A stretch of DNA of 30,010 nucleotides from NCBI GenBank assembly GCA_031431125.1, contig JANPCX010000086.1, positions 1-30,010 of the forward strand, in the 5' to 3' direction. Position numbers and translations under genes: made by a program. The notes under the pieces are model-generated. The model was not told the DNA's origin, searched no databases, and worked only from the letters and a program-made list of their open reading frames with translations. Positions 23,189 through 30,010 of the stretch are shown here, one piece after another. Position 1 is the first letter of the stretch. Every line of letters begins with the position of its first letter. The DNA is from JANPCX01 sp031431125. GTDB lineage: Bacteria > Pseudomonadota > Gammaproteobacteria > Burkholderiales > Burkholderiaceae_C.

Positions 23189-24111
23189 GACAACCGTGCC
23201 ACCCCCGGCAGTGCACAGGCATACACCGCATTGCGCAGCGCCGCGATGGCTTCGTAGCGGGTGAAGGTGCGGCGCCAGGCCAGCACCACGCGGCGGGTGG
23301 GGGCGGTGCCGCTGAAGGGGATGTAGCGAACGTGGGGCGAGGTGGCCATGTCCAGCGGCACGCTGAGTTGGGGTACCACGGTAACGCCCATGCCCGAGGC
23401 GACCATGTATTTGATGGTTTCCAAGGACGAGCCTTCGAAGGTTTTTCGGATGCCATCAGCGTCGCTTGAGAAACGAGCGTACTCGGGGCAGACCTCCAGC
23501 ACATGGTCGCGGAAACAATGGCCTGTGCCCAGCAGCAACATGGTCTCTAACTTGAGGGACTCCGCGCTAACCGACTTCAGTTGAGCCATGGCATGGGTGG
23601 TGGGCACGGCCACCATGAAGGGCTCGTCATAGAGCTGTGCCACGGCCAAGCCGGTGTCGGGAAAGGGCTCGGCCATGATGGCGCAGTCGAGTTCGCCGGT
23701 GCGCAGCATCTCAAGCAAACGTGCTGTGAAGTTCTCTTGCAAGATGAGGGGCATCTGCGGCACGCGCGCGATGGCATTCTTCACCAGATCAGGCAACAGA
23801 TAAGGGCCGATAGTGTAGATCACGCCCACACGCAGCGGCCCGGCCACCGGGTCTTTGCCACGCTTGGCAATTTCTTTGATGGCCGCCGCTTGTTCGATGA
23901 CTTGTTGGGCTTGGCGCACGATCTCTTCGCCCAAGGGCGTCACACTCACCTCGTTGGCACCGCGTTCAAACAGTTTGACGTCGAGTTCCTCTTCCAACTT
24001 TTTGATCGCCACGCTCAAGGTCGGTTGCGAGACAAAACACGCCTCCGCTGCACGCCCAAAATGCCGTTCGCGGGCGACTGCCACGATGTAACGCAACTCG
24101 GTCAGGGTCAT
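23185..24111 (-). CDS. oxyR: hydrogen peroxide-inducible regulator OxyR
   Basis: OxyR senses hydrogen peroxide by forming a disulfide and then activates catalase, alkyl hydroperoxide reductase and Dps genes. The 308-residue LysR-type protein has its helix-turn-helix at about residues 18-50 (RAAEACFVSQPTLSVAIKKLE). Cys199 and Cys208 are in GTGHCFRDHVLEVCPE, at exactly the positions of the E. coli redox pair. The start at 24111 gives the standard MTLTELRYIVAVA. It lies 35 bases downstream of the Yip1-type gene in the same direction, so it may be transcribed with it. In other Burkholderiales oxyR is next to recG; here about 3.8 kb separate them. A degenerate second copy of its 3' end is at 20992-21124. 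Confidence 0.96.
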   Translation of the reverse strand: MTLTELRYIVAVARERHFGRAAEACFVSQPTLSVAIKKLEEELDVKLFERGANEVSVTPLGEEIVRQAQQVIEQAAAIKEIAKRGKDPVAGPLRVGVIYTIGPYLLPDLVKNAIARVPQMPLILQENFTARLLEMLRTGELDCAIMAEPFPDTGLAVAQLYDEPFMVAVPTTHAMAQLKSVSAESLKLETMLLLGTGHCFRDHVLEVCPEYARFSSDADGIRKTFEGSSLETIKYMVASGMGVTVVPQLSVPLDMATSPHVRYIPFSGTAPTRRVVLAWRRTFTRYEAIAALRNAVYACALPGVARLS

Positions 24112-24146
24112 GGCTTGTTGACTGCGGCTGGAACTGCGGGCCAGGA

Positions 24147-24965
24147 TCAGGGTTTGCTGGGCATGCCGGCACTGGCAGCACCGGCCAGGCCCGACGCAGC
24201 CATCACCTCCATCAACTCACGCATGGCTTTGGCGGTGGCTTCTTTGTCGCCCGAGGCTTGTGCAGCCTGCAGACGTTTGCCGATTTCCTCCATGCGGTTT
24301 TGTGCTTCTTTCATCTTGGGGGCGTCCAATTTCACGGTGCCACGGGGTGTGTTGATGCTGATCTCACCACCGGGCAAACCTCCCATGTGCATGGCAGGGT
24401 TCGGCATGAACAGTGCAGATACCGCGCCCACAATGACGGCGGCGACGATGCCACAGACCACCACCACGGCGGTGTAACCCAGTGACTTGTCCTGGGGGCA
24501 TTTCATCAACACCGGCAAGCCGGTGTACAGCAGGTAAATGGAATAGAGCGAGGCCAGCACACCCAGTATCGCCAACGACGGCAGCAGCGAAAAAATGCCG
24601 CCTAGAAATGCGGCCGTGAAGCTGTAGGCCACCACCTTCAAAGCGTTGACCTGGTTCTTGCTGCCGCCAAAACTGGGGGCGAGTGCGTCCACGATCAAGG
24701 CCAGCACAAACACCATCACCAGGGATAGCACGTAACTCACCACCATGTTCACCAGGCCCATGCCTACGGGCAAACGAATGCTCATGCCCATGGCGTTCAT
24801 GCCCACCAGCGAGAAACCAATGAATCCCGCAATCGCTGGAATGGCGGCAAGAAACACCAGATAGCGGCTGTAAATGGAGGCAACGTCCCCCGGCTCTTGC
24901 GCAATCGCAGGCCAGGTGTCTTTGGGTTTGAGCAAGATGTCGGTGATACGTTGGACCAGGTTCAT
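24147..24965 (-). CDS. Yip1 family inner-membrane protein
   Basis: A 272-residue protein with the Yip1/DUF1282 pattern: a cytoplasmic start with LLKPKDTWPAIAQEPG, then about five hydrophobic helices between residues 30 and 200, with YLLYTGLPVLMKCPQDKSLGYT before the last, as is typical of the family. A soluble C-terminal tail rich in Lys, Glu and Met (KMKEAQNRMEEIGKRLQAAQ) is probably a coiled helix and exceeds the usual family length. The function in bacteria is unknown. ATG 24965 has GGGAGG five bases upstream and is preferred over ATG 25013. It sits between recG and oxyR, which are neighbours in related genomes, and runs in the same direction. Confidence 0.86.
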   Translation of the reverse strand: MNLVQRITDILLKPKDTWPAIAQEPGDVASIYSRYLVFLAAIPAIAGFIGFSLVGMNAMGMSIRLPVGMGLVNMVVSYVLSLVMVFVLALIVDALAPSFGGSKNQVNALKVVAYSFTAAFLGGIFSLLPSLAILGVLASLYSIYLLYTGLPVLMKCPQDKSLGYTAVVVVCGIVAAVIVGAVSALFMPNPAMHMGGLPGGEISINTPRGTVKLDAPKMKEAQNRMEEIGKRLQAAQASGDKEATAKAMRELMEVMAASGLAGAASAGMPSKP

Positions 24966-25117
24966 GAGGGCCTCCCAGTGTTGTTCAACGGTTGATTGAA
25001 CCTTGATTGTCAAATTGAATGAACCCTGCGATGCTAGCGCCTTGTTGCTGGCGGGTCGAAGTCATTGACGGTGCGGGTGACACATCCGGCAGCGATCTGT
25101 GCGCAAGAGGATGAGTC

Positions 25118-25572
25118 ATGCGCTTTGCAACCATGCTGATGGGCTTTGTTTTCTGCCTGGCGTCACTTGAGGTCTGGAGCGAACCGGGAGCAAAGAAAGC
25201 ACAGCGTGACGAGCGAGCGCAGCGCATTCCCGTGCTGGCCCTGACCGACGAAATTCACGTTTCCAGCAGCCGCTTCAGTGGCCCTTGCATCGAGATTCAC
25301 CACTCCGGTCAGTTGGTTTTTGTTCCATTTCCGTCCGCCAGAGTCAAGCACCCAGAGGGTTCGCAATTCAGCGCACCTGGTGTGCTTAATTTTGCGCATT
25401 GGCATGCCATGTTGGCGAGCAGGCCTTGTTGGAAGAAAGGAGTCACGAGGACAGACACGTTTTCTTCTTTCAACGCGGCGGTGCCACCGCCGTGTTCATT
25501 CCCGCCAAAGAGGTTGCCTTCTTGGATTCCCTGTTTAGCCCGTTTCTCAAGCCTTCAAAAACTCCGCCCTGA
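25118..25572 (+). pseudogene. frameshifted gene for a small secreted protein
   Basis: A signal peptide and the first 95 or so codons (MRFATMLMGFVFCLASLEVWS..., then IHHSGQLVFVPFP and VLNFAHWHA) are read in one frame from ATG 25118. From about 25400 the coding character moves to another frame, which continues as GEQALLEERSHEDRHVFFFQ, GGATAVFIPAKEVAFLDS and LFSPFLKPSK to a TGA at 25570-25572. The second frame has a stop at 25387, so the shift lies between 25390 and about 25410. A single-base change joins the two halves into a protein of about 150 residues. The family is not recognised. It may be a real mutation or a sequencing error. Confidence 0.6.
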
Positions 25573-25737
25573 CGCGTCAAGGGGCCAGGTGTTTTTGGGT
25601 TGTGCAGGTGTCATCAATCAAGATCCGGACACCGTCCTCAGGCTACGCAGGAGGCGCCGCAACGTAGGGGCTGGAGGCTCACATTTCCTCCACATTCCTT
25701 GTGCACCATGCTGCCATCCAAACTACGAGGATGCACC

Positions 25738-26721
25738 ATGGAACCAACTCGTCTGGGCACACAGCCCACTTCATCGCTTTCCCGCTTGTCACTCGTGGCG
25801 GCCAGTGCTGCTGTGGTGATGCTTACCGCACTGGCGGCTTGTGGTGGTAGTGACGACAGCACCACCACAGCCAGCACCACCACGGACACTACCACTCCTA
25901 CCACGCCGACAACTCCGACGACCCCAACAACCCCCACCCCGTCCGCCAGTTGCACTCAGGCTGCTCACTTCCCCGATGTGAGCCAGATGAGCAACTACAT
26001 CGACTGGAACGATGACAACGTCACCCCCCCGACCATGCCAAGCACGGCGGTGAGCTGCGCCAATGGTGTGGTCAGCATCGTGAGCAATGGCGTACCCAAT
26101 TTCGACGCACTGCAAAATGGCCGCGGCGCTGCTGACGTGGCCTGGTTTATCAACCAAAAAACCTGGGTCTTCCCGACCAACCCTAGCAAGGCTGCCACCC
26201 CCACGATGGTGCTCGATGTATTGGGTCCGATCGGTGTGCTTGTGAATGGTGTGCAGTTCTACAGCCCCATTGATGCGGAACGAACCGACGCGGGCCTGAC
26301 CGCCAGCAATTACTGCGGGGGCCATACGGAGCGATTCCACTCGCATGCCTACCCCGCCTGCTTCTTCAACAAGATCACCGAGGGCGGCACCAAAACCTTC
26401 CTGCCCGACAGGACGCCAGGCACCGTGGTGGGCTATGCGTTTGACGGCTATCCGGTGTTGTCGCCCTACGTAGCTTGCACCGATACCGCCAGTGACTGCA
26501 TCAACGGCGTGCGCGAGATCAACAGCGCCTATGAATACAGGGGCACGAACCTCCAGACCGACATAGCCTCCACTGTCAACGTTTACGTCGCGGGTTATCG
26601 AGGCAGCCCACTGGACGCCTGCAATGGCATGACCAAGGATGGCAAATACGCCTATTACGCCACCAAGAGCTACCCTTACTTCCTGGGTTGCTACACGGGC
26701 ACGGCCACTTCCAATCGCTGA
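25738..26721 (+). CDS. YHYH-domain lipoprotein
   Basis: A 327-residue exported protein. The lipobox LAAC is followed by a Gly-Ser-Asp stretch and a Thr/Pro linker made of TTP repeats. The folded part has DVLGPIGVLVNGVQFYSP, HTERFHSHAYPACF and VVGYAFDGYPVLSPY, the signature blocks of the YHYH family, here with the HxxxFHSH form of the histidine motif. The family is found in secreted and surface proteins of aquatic bacteria; a metal-binding role of the histidines is likely but unproven. ATG 25738 has GAGG about 8 bases upstream; an earlier ATG at 25708 has none. The next gene starts 3 bases after the stop, so the two form an operon. Confidence 0.88.
   Translation: MEPTRLGTQPTSSLSRLSLVAASAAVVMLTALAACGGSDDSTTTASTTTDTTTPTTPTTPTTPTTPTPSASCTQAAHFPDVSQMSNYIDWNDDNVTPPTMPSTAVSCANGVVSIVSNGVPNFDALQNGRGAADVAWFINQKTWVFPTNPSKAATPTMVLDVLGPIGVLVNGVQFYSPIDAERTDAGLTASNYCGGHTERFHSHAYPACFFNKITEGGTKTFLPDRTPGTVVGYAFDGYPVLSPYVACTDTASDCINGVREINSAYEYRGTNLQTDIASTVNVYVAGYRGSPLDACNGMTKDGKYAYYATKSYPYFLGCYTGTATSNR
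25886..25942 (+). repeat. Thr-Thr-Pro coding repeat in the YHYH linker
   Basis: About five imperfect 9-base units (ACN ACN CCN, threonine-threonine-proline) make a flexible linker between the lipid anchor and the folded domain. Such runs can change length by slippage between strains. Confidence 0.7.
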
Positions 26722-26724
26722 ACC

Positions 26725-27444
26725 ATGCAATGGATGCCCCACCTCCTGCGCGCAAGCTTTGTGCGTGCCTGCGTCGTGGTGGCTTTGGCTTACTCCGCAA
26801 CTGGAGCGCTGGCGGAAAAGAAGGACCATGTGCATCTGACGATGAACTTGGCAGTGGCCGCCCGCCCACCGCTACCGGCTGGCGATGTGCTGGGCCTGTA
26901 CGCCGTGGAGGTACTGGCTTGCCCCGCACCCAAGGCGGCATCGAGTAGCAGCGAACACTGGTTGGCCTGGTTGGACCGCGCAACTAGCAGTCTGATGAGC
27001 AGCGCGTGGGCAAGCCACCGCGACTCATTTGACGGCCCTGGAGCGCGCACCGTGAACACTCGTGTGCGCCTCGACCGTGACGGCAGCTATCCGCTGGGGA
27101 CCTTGGTCATACCCAGTGGTCGCTATTGTCATGTCCGCCTCACCCTGACTCGCCTGCCCGCCACAAGCGGCCCTTCTGCCTTGCCCGCACTAGAGACCAG
27201 CATGCGCTTGAGCCGGCCTGGAAACTTACCCCCGGTCGCCCCGTCCTACATCGTTGCCCTCGAACTGCCCTTTGCCAAGCCCTGGCAAGCCGGCCACGGC
27301 AACGCGCAGCTGGCCGTGACCTTGGATCCGTCCTCTGCCGCGCCAGTGCTGGCCGACGCCAGCCTCAGCGAAGGTTCGCTGAGGCGCCTGGTGGTAGCGC
27401 GTTGGGTGGCCAGCAGCCAGCTGACCTGGCGCGAGCAGCCGTGA
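26725..27444 (+). CDS. hypothetical exported protein, partner of the YHYH lipoprotein
   Basis: A 239-residue protein with a signal peptide (MQWMPHLLRASFVRACVVVALAYSATGALA-type end, cleavage near residue 30). The body is beta-rich with YAVEVLACP, DRDGSYPLGTLVIPSGRYCHVRLTL and VARWVASSQLTW. The order, with a strand block, a GRYC turn and a long strand, is vaguely like MbnP-type periplasmic copper-related proteins, but I cannot assign it. The ATG lies three bases after the YHYH stop without its own ribosome-binding site, so translation is coupled. The pairing suggests that the two exported products work together. No histidine- or methionine-rich metal site stands out. Confidence 0.78.
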   Translation: MQWMPHLLRASFVRACVVVALAYSATGALAEKKDHVHLTMNLAVAARPPLPAGDVLGLYAVEVLACPAPKAASSSSEHWLAWLDRATSSLMSSAWASHRDSFDGPGARTVNTRVRLDRDGSYPLGTLVIPSGRYCHVRLTLTRLPATSGPSALPALETSMRLSRPGNLPPVAPSYIVALELPFAKPWQAGHGNAQLAVTLDPSSAAPVLADASLSEGSLRRLVVARWVASSQLTWREQP

Positions 27445-27534
27445 GCGTGAGCGCCAACCGGCGTTGCAGGCAAGGTGGCTCGCAAGCCATTGAAAAGTCG
27501 TATTCGCTGCGATGACCCGTCAAGCACTCACCAC

Positions 27535-27552
27535 CAACACCCCTCAGTGTTG
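27535..27552. terminator. weak hairpin after the YHYH operon
   Basis: CAACAC and GTGTTG form a 6-bp stem with a 6-base loop 90 bases after the operon. No T-run follows directly. Apart from this hairpin I see nothing else in 27445-27652. Confidence 0.3.
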
Positions 27553-27657
27553 TCTGCGTCTTCGGGAATTTTGTTGGCCGACTGTTGGTAAGTTAGGCGC
27601 TGGTTTGCTGGTTGCTCAGTCGGTTTGAGATCTCCGAGGAGGAACTGGGCAATTCAA

Positions 27658-27891
27658 CCTAGATCCGGCAGTTGGCCGCTTTCTTCCGCTTGCAACCGTT
27701 GCTGAACTTTGAATTTTCTTCACACGAAGCCATTCTCCGCTGGGGTGAAAGCGCTACGCACCCGATTGAGCCGTGCTGCGAGGTGCTGGCGGCGTTGCTC
27801 CTCCTTGCGGGCACGAGCCCGCCGTGTCGTCGCGCCTTGCCAACACCCCGAATCACAGCCCACTCGGGCGCGTCCGACTGCCGAATCTAGG
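27658..27891. mobile_element. 234-bp nonautonomous element with IS1380-type ends
   Basis: The ends are 18-bp inverted repeats (CCTAGATCCGGCAGTTGG and CCTAGATTCGGCAGTCGG, 16 of 18 identical), flanked on both sides by TTCAA (27653-27657 and 27892-27896), a 5-bp target duplication. CCTAGAT as the outermost bases resembles the ends of IS1380-family elements such as ISEcp1, which also give 5-bp duplications. The inside has no transposase, only short spurious frames, so this is a MITE-like derivative moved by a transposase elsewhere. It sits immediately behind recG, and the target duplication contains the recG stop codon. Confidence 0.8.
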
Positions 27892-27892
27892 T

Positions 27893-29974
27893 TCAAGCCT
27901 TCAGATACTCAGCCTTCACGCCCCGCCAGCGGGCCAGGTGTTTCAAAGCAGCAGCTGGATGGCGATCGAGCAATTGTTCAGCGGCCTGCCTGGCCTGTTT
28001 CACCAAACTCAAGTCCTCGCTCAAATCTGCGAACCGCAGCAGCGGCACACCGCTCTGCCGTGCACCTAAAAATTCACCCGGGCCGCGAATCTCCAAGTCC
28101 CGCCGCGCAATCTCAAACCCGTCTGTGGTTTGTGCCATGGCTTTGAGGCGGTCTTTGCCTGTGGGGCTCAAAGGGCCGGTGTAAAGCAACACACAAACAC
28201 TCGCATTCGCGCCACGGCCCACCCGGCCACGCAGTTGATGCAGTTGCGACAACCCAAACCGCTCCGCATGTTCAATCACCATCAGGCTGGCATTGGGCAC
28301 ATCCACGCCTACTTCAATCACCGTCGTACTCACCAGCACCGCCATTTGGCCCGATGTGAAGAGGGCCATCACAGCGGCTTTCTCAGCGGCGGGCATGCGC
28401 CCATGCAGCAAGCCCACCATCGTGTCGGGGAAGGCCAGGCAGAGTTGTTGATGTGCTTCGGTAGCGTTTTGCAGATCCAGTTTTTCTGATTCTTCAATCA
28501 AGGGGCACACCCAGTACACCTGCCGCCCTTGCGCGACTTCGTGGCTGATTTTTTGCACCACGTCGCCGCGTTTGTTGTCCGCAAACACCTTGGTGACGAT
28601 GGGCGTGCGGCCAGGGGGCAACTCGTCGATGGTGCTGATGTCCAAGTCTGCAAACACCGTCATCGCCAAGGTGCGGGGGATGGGCGTGGCGCTCATCATC
28701 AGCAGGTGGGGTTCCAGGTTTTGCTCGTCGAGTTTATTGCGCAAGGCCAAGCGCTGGGCGACACCGAAACGGTGTTGTTCGTCGATGATGGCCAGGCCCA
28801 ATTTTGCGAACTGCACTTCCGCTTGAATCACCGCATGGGTGCCCACCACCAACAAGGCTTCGCCACTGGCCACAAGCGCCAGCATCTCCTTGCGGCCTTT
28901 GCCTTTACGGCTGCCGGTGAGCCAGGCCATGCCTATGCCCAGTGGTTCCAACCAGGTGATGAGTTTTCGGAAATGTTGTTCGGCCAGTATTTCGGTGGGA
29001 GCCATCAACGCACATTGCCAGCCCTGGGCAATGGCGATGGCTGCACTCAAAGCCGCGACCACGGTTTTGCCTGAGCCGACGTCACCTTGCAACAGGCGGT
29101 GCATGGGAATCTCGCGCTGCAGGTCGAGGGCGATCTCCTCGACCACACGGCGCTGCGCGCCCGTCAGTGCAAAGGGCAGTGCGGCCAGCAGTAGTTCATG
29201 CAGGCCGCCGGCCACGAGCTTGAAAGCGGGCGCACGTTGCAAAGCACGCTCGCGCCGCGCTTGCAGTTGCGAGAGTTGTTGCGCAAGCAACTCATCAAAC
29301 TTGAGGCGCTGCCATGCGGGGTGGCTGCGTGCCTCCAACTGCGCCAGTGGCACATCAGCCGAGGGTTGGTGCAGGAGTTGCAGGCTGCTGCGCAGCGAAG
29401 GCATACCAGGCGGCACGAGTTCAGCCGGAATCACCTCGGACAAATCCGCACGCTGCACACCGGAGGCCACGGCCTTGCGCAAGTACGCTTGAGGCAATGC
29501 CGCGCTGGTGGGGTAAACCGGCGTGAAGGCTGTGGCCAACGCGGCGCCGTTGCTCACCGCTTTGAACTGCGGGTGCACCATCTCCAGCCCCAAGAACCCG
29601 CCGCGCACTTCACCGCGCACCCGCACGCGCTGGCCCACGGCCAATGTTTTTTGGTGGCTGGCGTAGAAATTCAAAAACCGCAACACCAAGGTCTCGCCTG
29701 CCTCGTCTTGCAACTGCACCACGAGTTGTTTGCGGTTGCGGCTTTGAATTTGGTTGTCTGTCACCACGCCTTCGACTTGGGCCAACTCGCCATCACGCAG
29801 CGCGGCCACGGCGGTCAGTTGGGTTTCATCTTCATACCGCAGCGGCAAGTGCAGGGCCAGGTCGACGTCACGCAGCAGGCCCAGTTTTTCCATGGCCTTT
29901 TGCGGCCCGGACTTCTCCTTGCGCGGCTCGGGGCTGGGCGGAAATTCCAACGGAGGATTCACGACGACGTTCAC
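27893..29974 (-). CDS. recG: ATP-dependent DNA helicase RecG
   Basis: RecG remodels stalled replication forks and moves Holliday junctions. The 693-residue protein has an N-terminal wedge/OB domain (to about 200, with LPLRYEDET), Walker A GDVGSGKT (297-304), the DEQH box (398-401, AIIDEQHRFG), MMSATPIPRT and the C-terminal helicase motifs up to QLRGRVGRG. The GTG at 29974 is taken as start. A later ATG near residue 28 would still keep the conserved part, and no strong ribosome-binding site is visible. A dRS3-like repeat lies 10 bases upstream of the start. The stop codon TGA falls within the target duplication of the inserted mini-element. The gene is complete. Confidence 0.96.
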   Translation of the reverse strand: MNVVVNPPLEFPPSPEPRKEKSGPQKAMEKLGLLRDVDLALHLPLRYEDETQLTAVAALRDGELAQVEGVVTDNQIQSRNRKQLVVQLQDEAGETLVLRFLNFYASHQKTLAVGQRVRVRGEVRGGFLGLEMVHPQFKAVSNGAALATAFTPVYPTSAALPQAYLRKAVASGVQRADLSEVIPAELVPPGMPSLRSSLQLLHQPSADVPLAQLEARSHPAWQRLKFDELLAQQLSQLQARRERALQRAPAFKLVAGGLHELLLAALPFALTGAQRRVVEEIALDLQREIPMHRLLQGDVGSGKTVVAALSAAIAIAQGWQCALMAPTEILAEQHFRKLITWLEPLGIGMAWLTGSRKGKGRKEMLALVASGEALLVVGTHAVIQAEVQFAKLGLAIIDEQHRFGVAQRLALRNKLDEQNLEPHLLMMSATPIPRTLAMTVFADLDISTIDELPPGRTPIVTKVFADNKRGDVVQKISHEVAQGRQVYWVCPLIEESEKLDLQNATEAHQQLCLAFPDTMVGLLHGRMPAAEKAAVMALFTSGQMAVLVSTTVIEVGVDVPNASLMVIEHAERFGLSQLHQLRGRVGRGANASVCVLLYTGPLSPTGKDRLKAMAQTTDGFEIARRDLEIRGPGEFLGARQSGVPLLRFADLSEDLSLVKQARQAAEQLLDRHPAAALKHLARWRGVKAEYLKA

Positions 29975-29983
29975 CCCAGCACC

Positions 29984-30010
29984 GTCATTCCCGCGCAGGC
30001 GGGAATCCAG
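29984..30010. repeat. dRS3-like inverted repeat at the window edge
   Basis: GTCATTCCCGC, four bases, then GCGGGAATCCAG contains ATTCCC-N8-GGGAAT (29987-30006), the same form as the repeat at 10964-10989. It is ten bases before the recG start, so it must lie in or next to the recG leader. The element may continue beyond the window. Confidence 0.65.

Noticed and set aside
27535..27652. Another attC-like site (GTTAGGC near 27593).
   Set aside because: There is no opposite AAC box with paired inner boxes, and the neighbouring CCGACTG/CAGTCGG pairing is short.
27672..27890. Small open frames inside the 234-bp element.
   Set aside because: Both strands are open by chance at this composition; there is no ribosome-binding site or transposase motif.
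1..30010. CRISPR arrays, tRNA and rRNA genes.
   Set aside because: No regularly spaced direct repeats, cloverleaf-type sequences or rRNA segments were seen on either strand.

Overview
The window looks like chromosomal DNA of a beta-proteobacterium of the order Burkholderiales, most likely family Comamonadaceae. The protein families, a GC content near 60 % and the oxyR/recG neighbourhood all fit this. No species assignment is possible from the sequence alone.

Layout. (1) 1-1321: 3' part of a pyruvate carboxylase gene. (2) 1426-3388: three genes on the minus strand (alpha/beta hydrolase, DUF3303 protein, haem-binding-like membrane protein). An integron attC-type recombination site at 2276-2348 separates the first two, so at least part of this block is gene-cassette DNA; no integrase is in the window. 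(3) 3529-5717: mobile-element zone with an IS1182-type transposase broken by an amber codon, a relic of a second IS1182-type transposase, and a stray copy of the 3' end of glmS. (4) 5718-8260: glmS, divergent from an Lrp/AsnC regulator. (5) 8255-8858: a large imperfect inverted repeat (two arms of about 260 bp, 84-bp spacer) between convergent genes. (6) 8861-10943: tautomerase and divergent LysR regulator with a dyad operator candidate between them, then an unknown small protein. (7) 11123-14691, minus strand: prfC (RF3), a DJ-1/PfpI protein, DUF3592 and Sel1-repeat proteins. (8) 14826-16340: Ycf46-like AAA+ ATPase with an in-frame TGA. (9) 16381-17598: dps and an esterase-type hydrolase. (10) 17815-20975: lipoprotein 5'-nucleotidase overlapping a secreted TPR/protease-like protein. 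(11) 20992-24965: a relic of the oxyR 3' end, a two-gene exported-protein operon, intact oxyR and a Yip1-type membrane protein. (12) 25118-27444: a frameshifted secreted-protein gene and a YHYH-domain lipoprotein with a coupled secreted partner. (13) 27658-27891: a 234-bp element with IS1380-type ends and a 5-bp target duplication, inserted at the recG stop codon. (14) 27893-29974: recG.

Common thread. Housekeeping genes (pyc, glmS, prfC, oxyR, recG) have accumulated insertions at their 3' ends. Two of them have a degenerate extra copy of the 3' end of the same gene lying downstream (glmS at 5573-5612, oxyR at 20992-21124), and recG carries a miniature transposon exactly at its stop codon. 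The oxyR-recG linkage known from other Burkholderiales is here split by about 3.8 kb. I found no CRISPR array, tRNA or rRNA, and no clear defence system. The least explained features are the large inverted repeat, the gene-tail relics and the two exported-protein operons.
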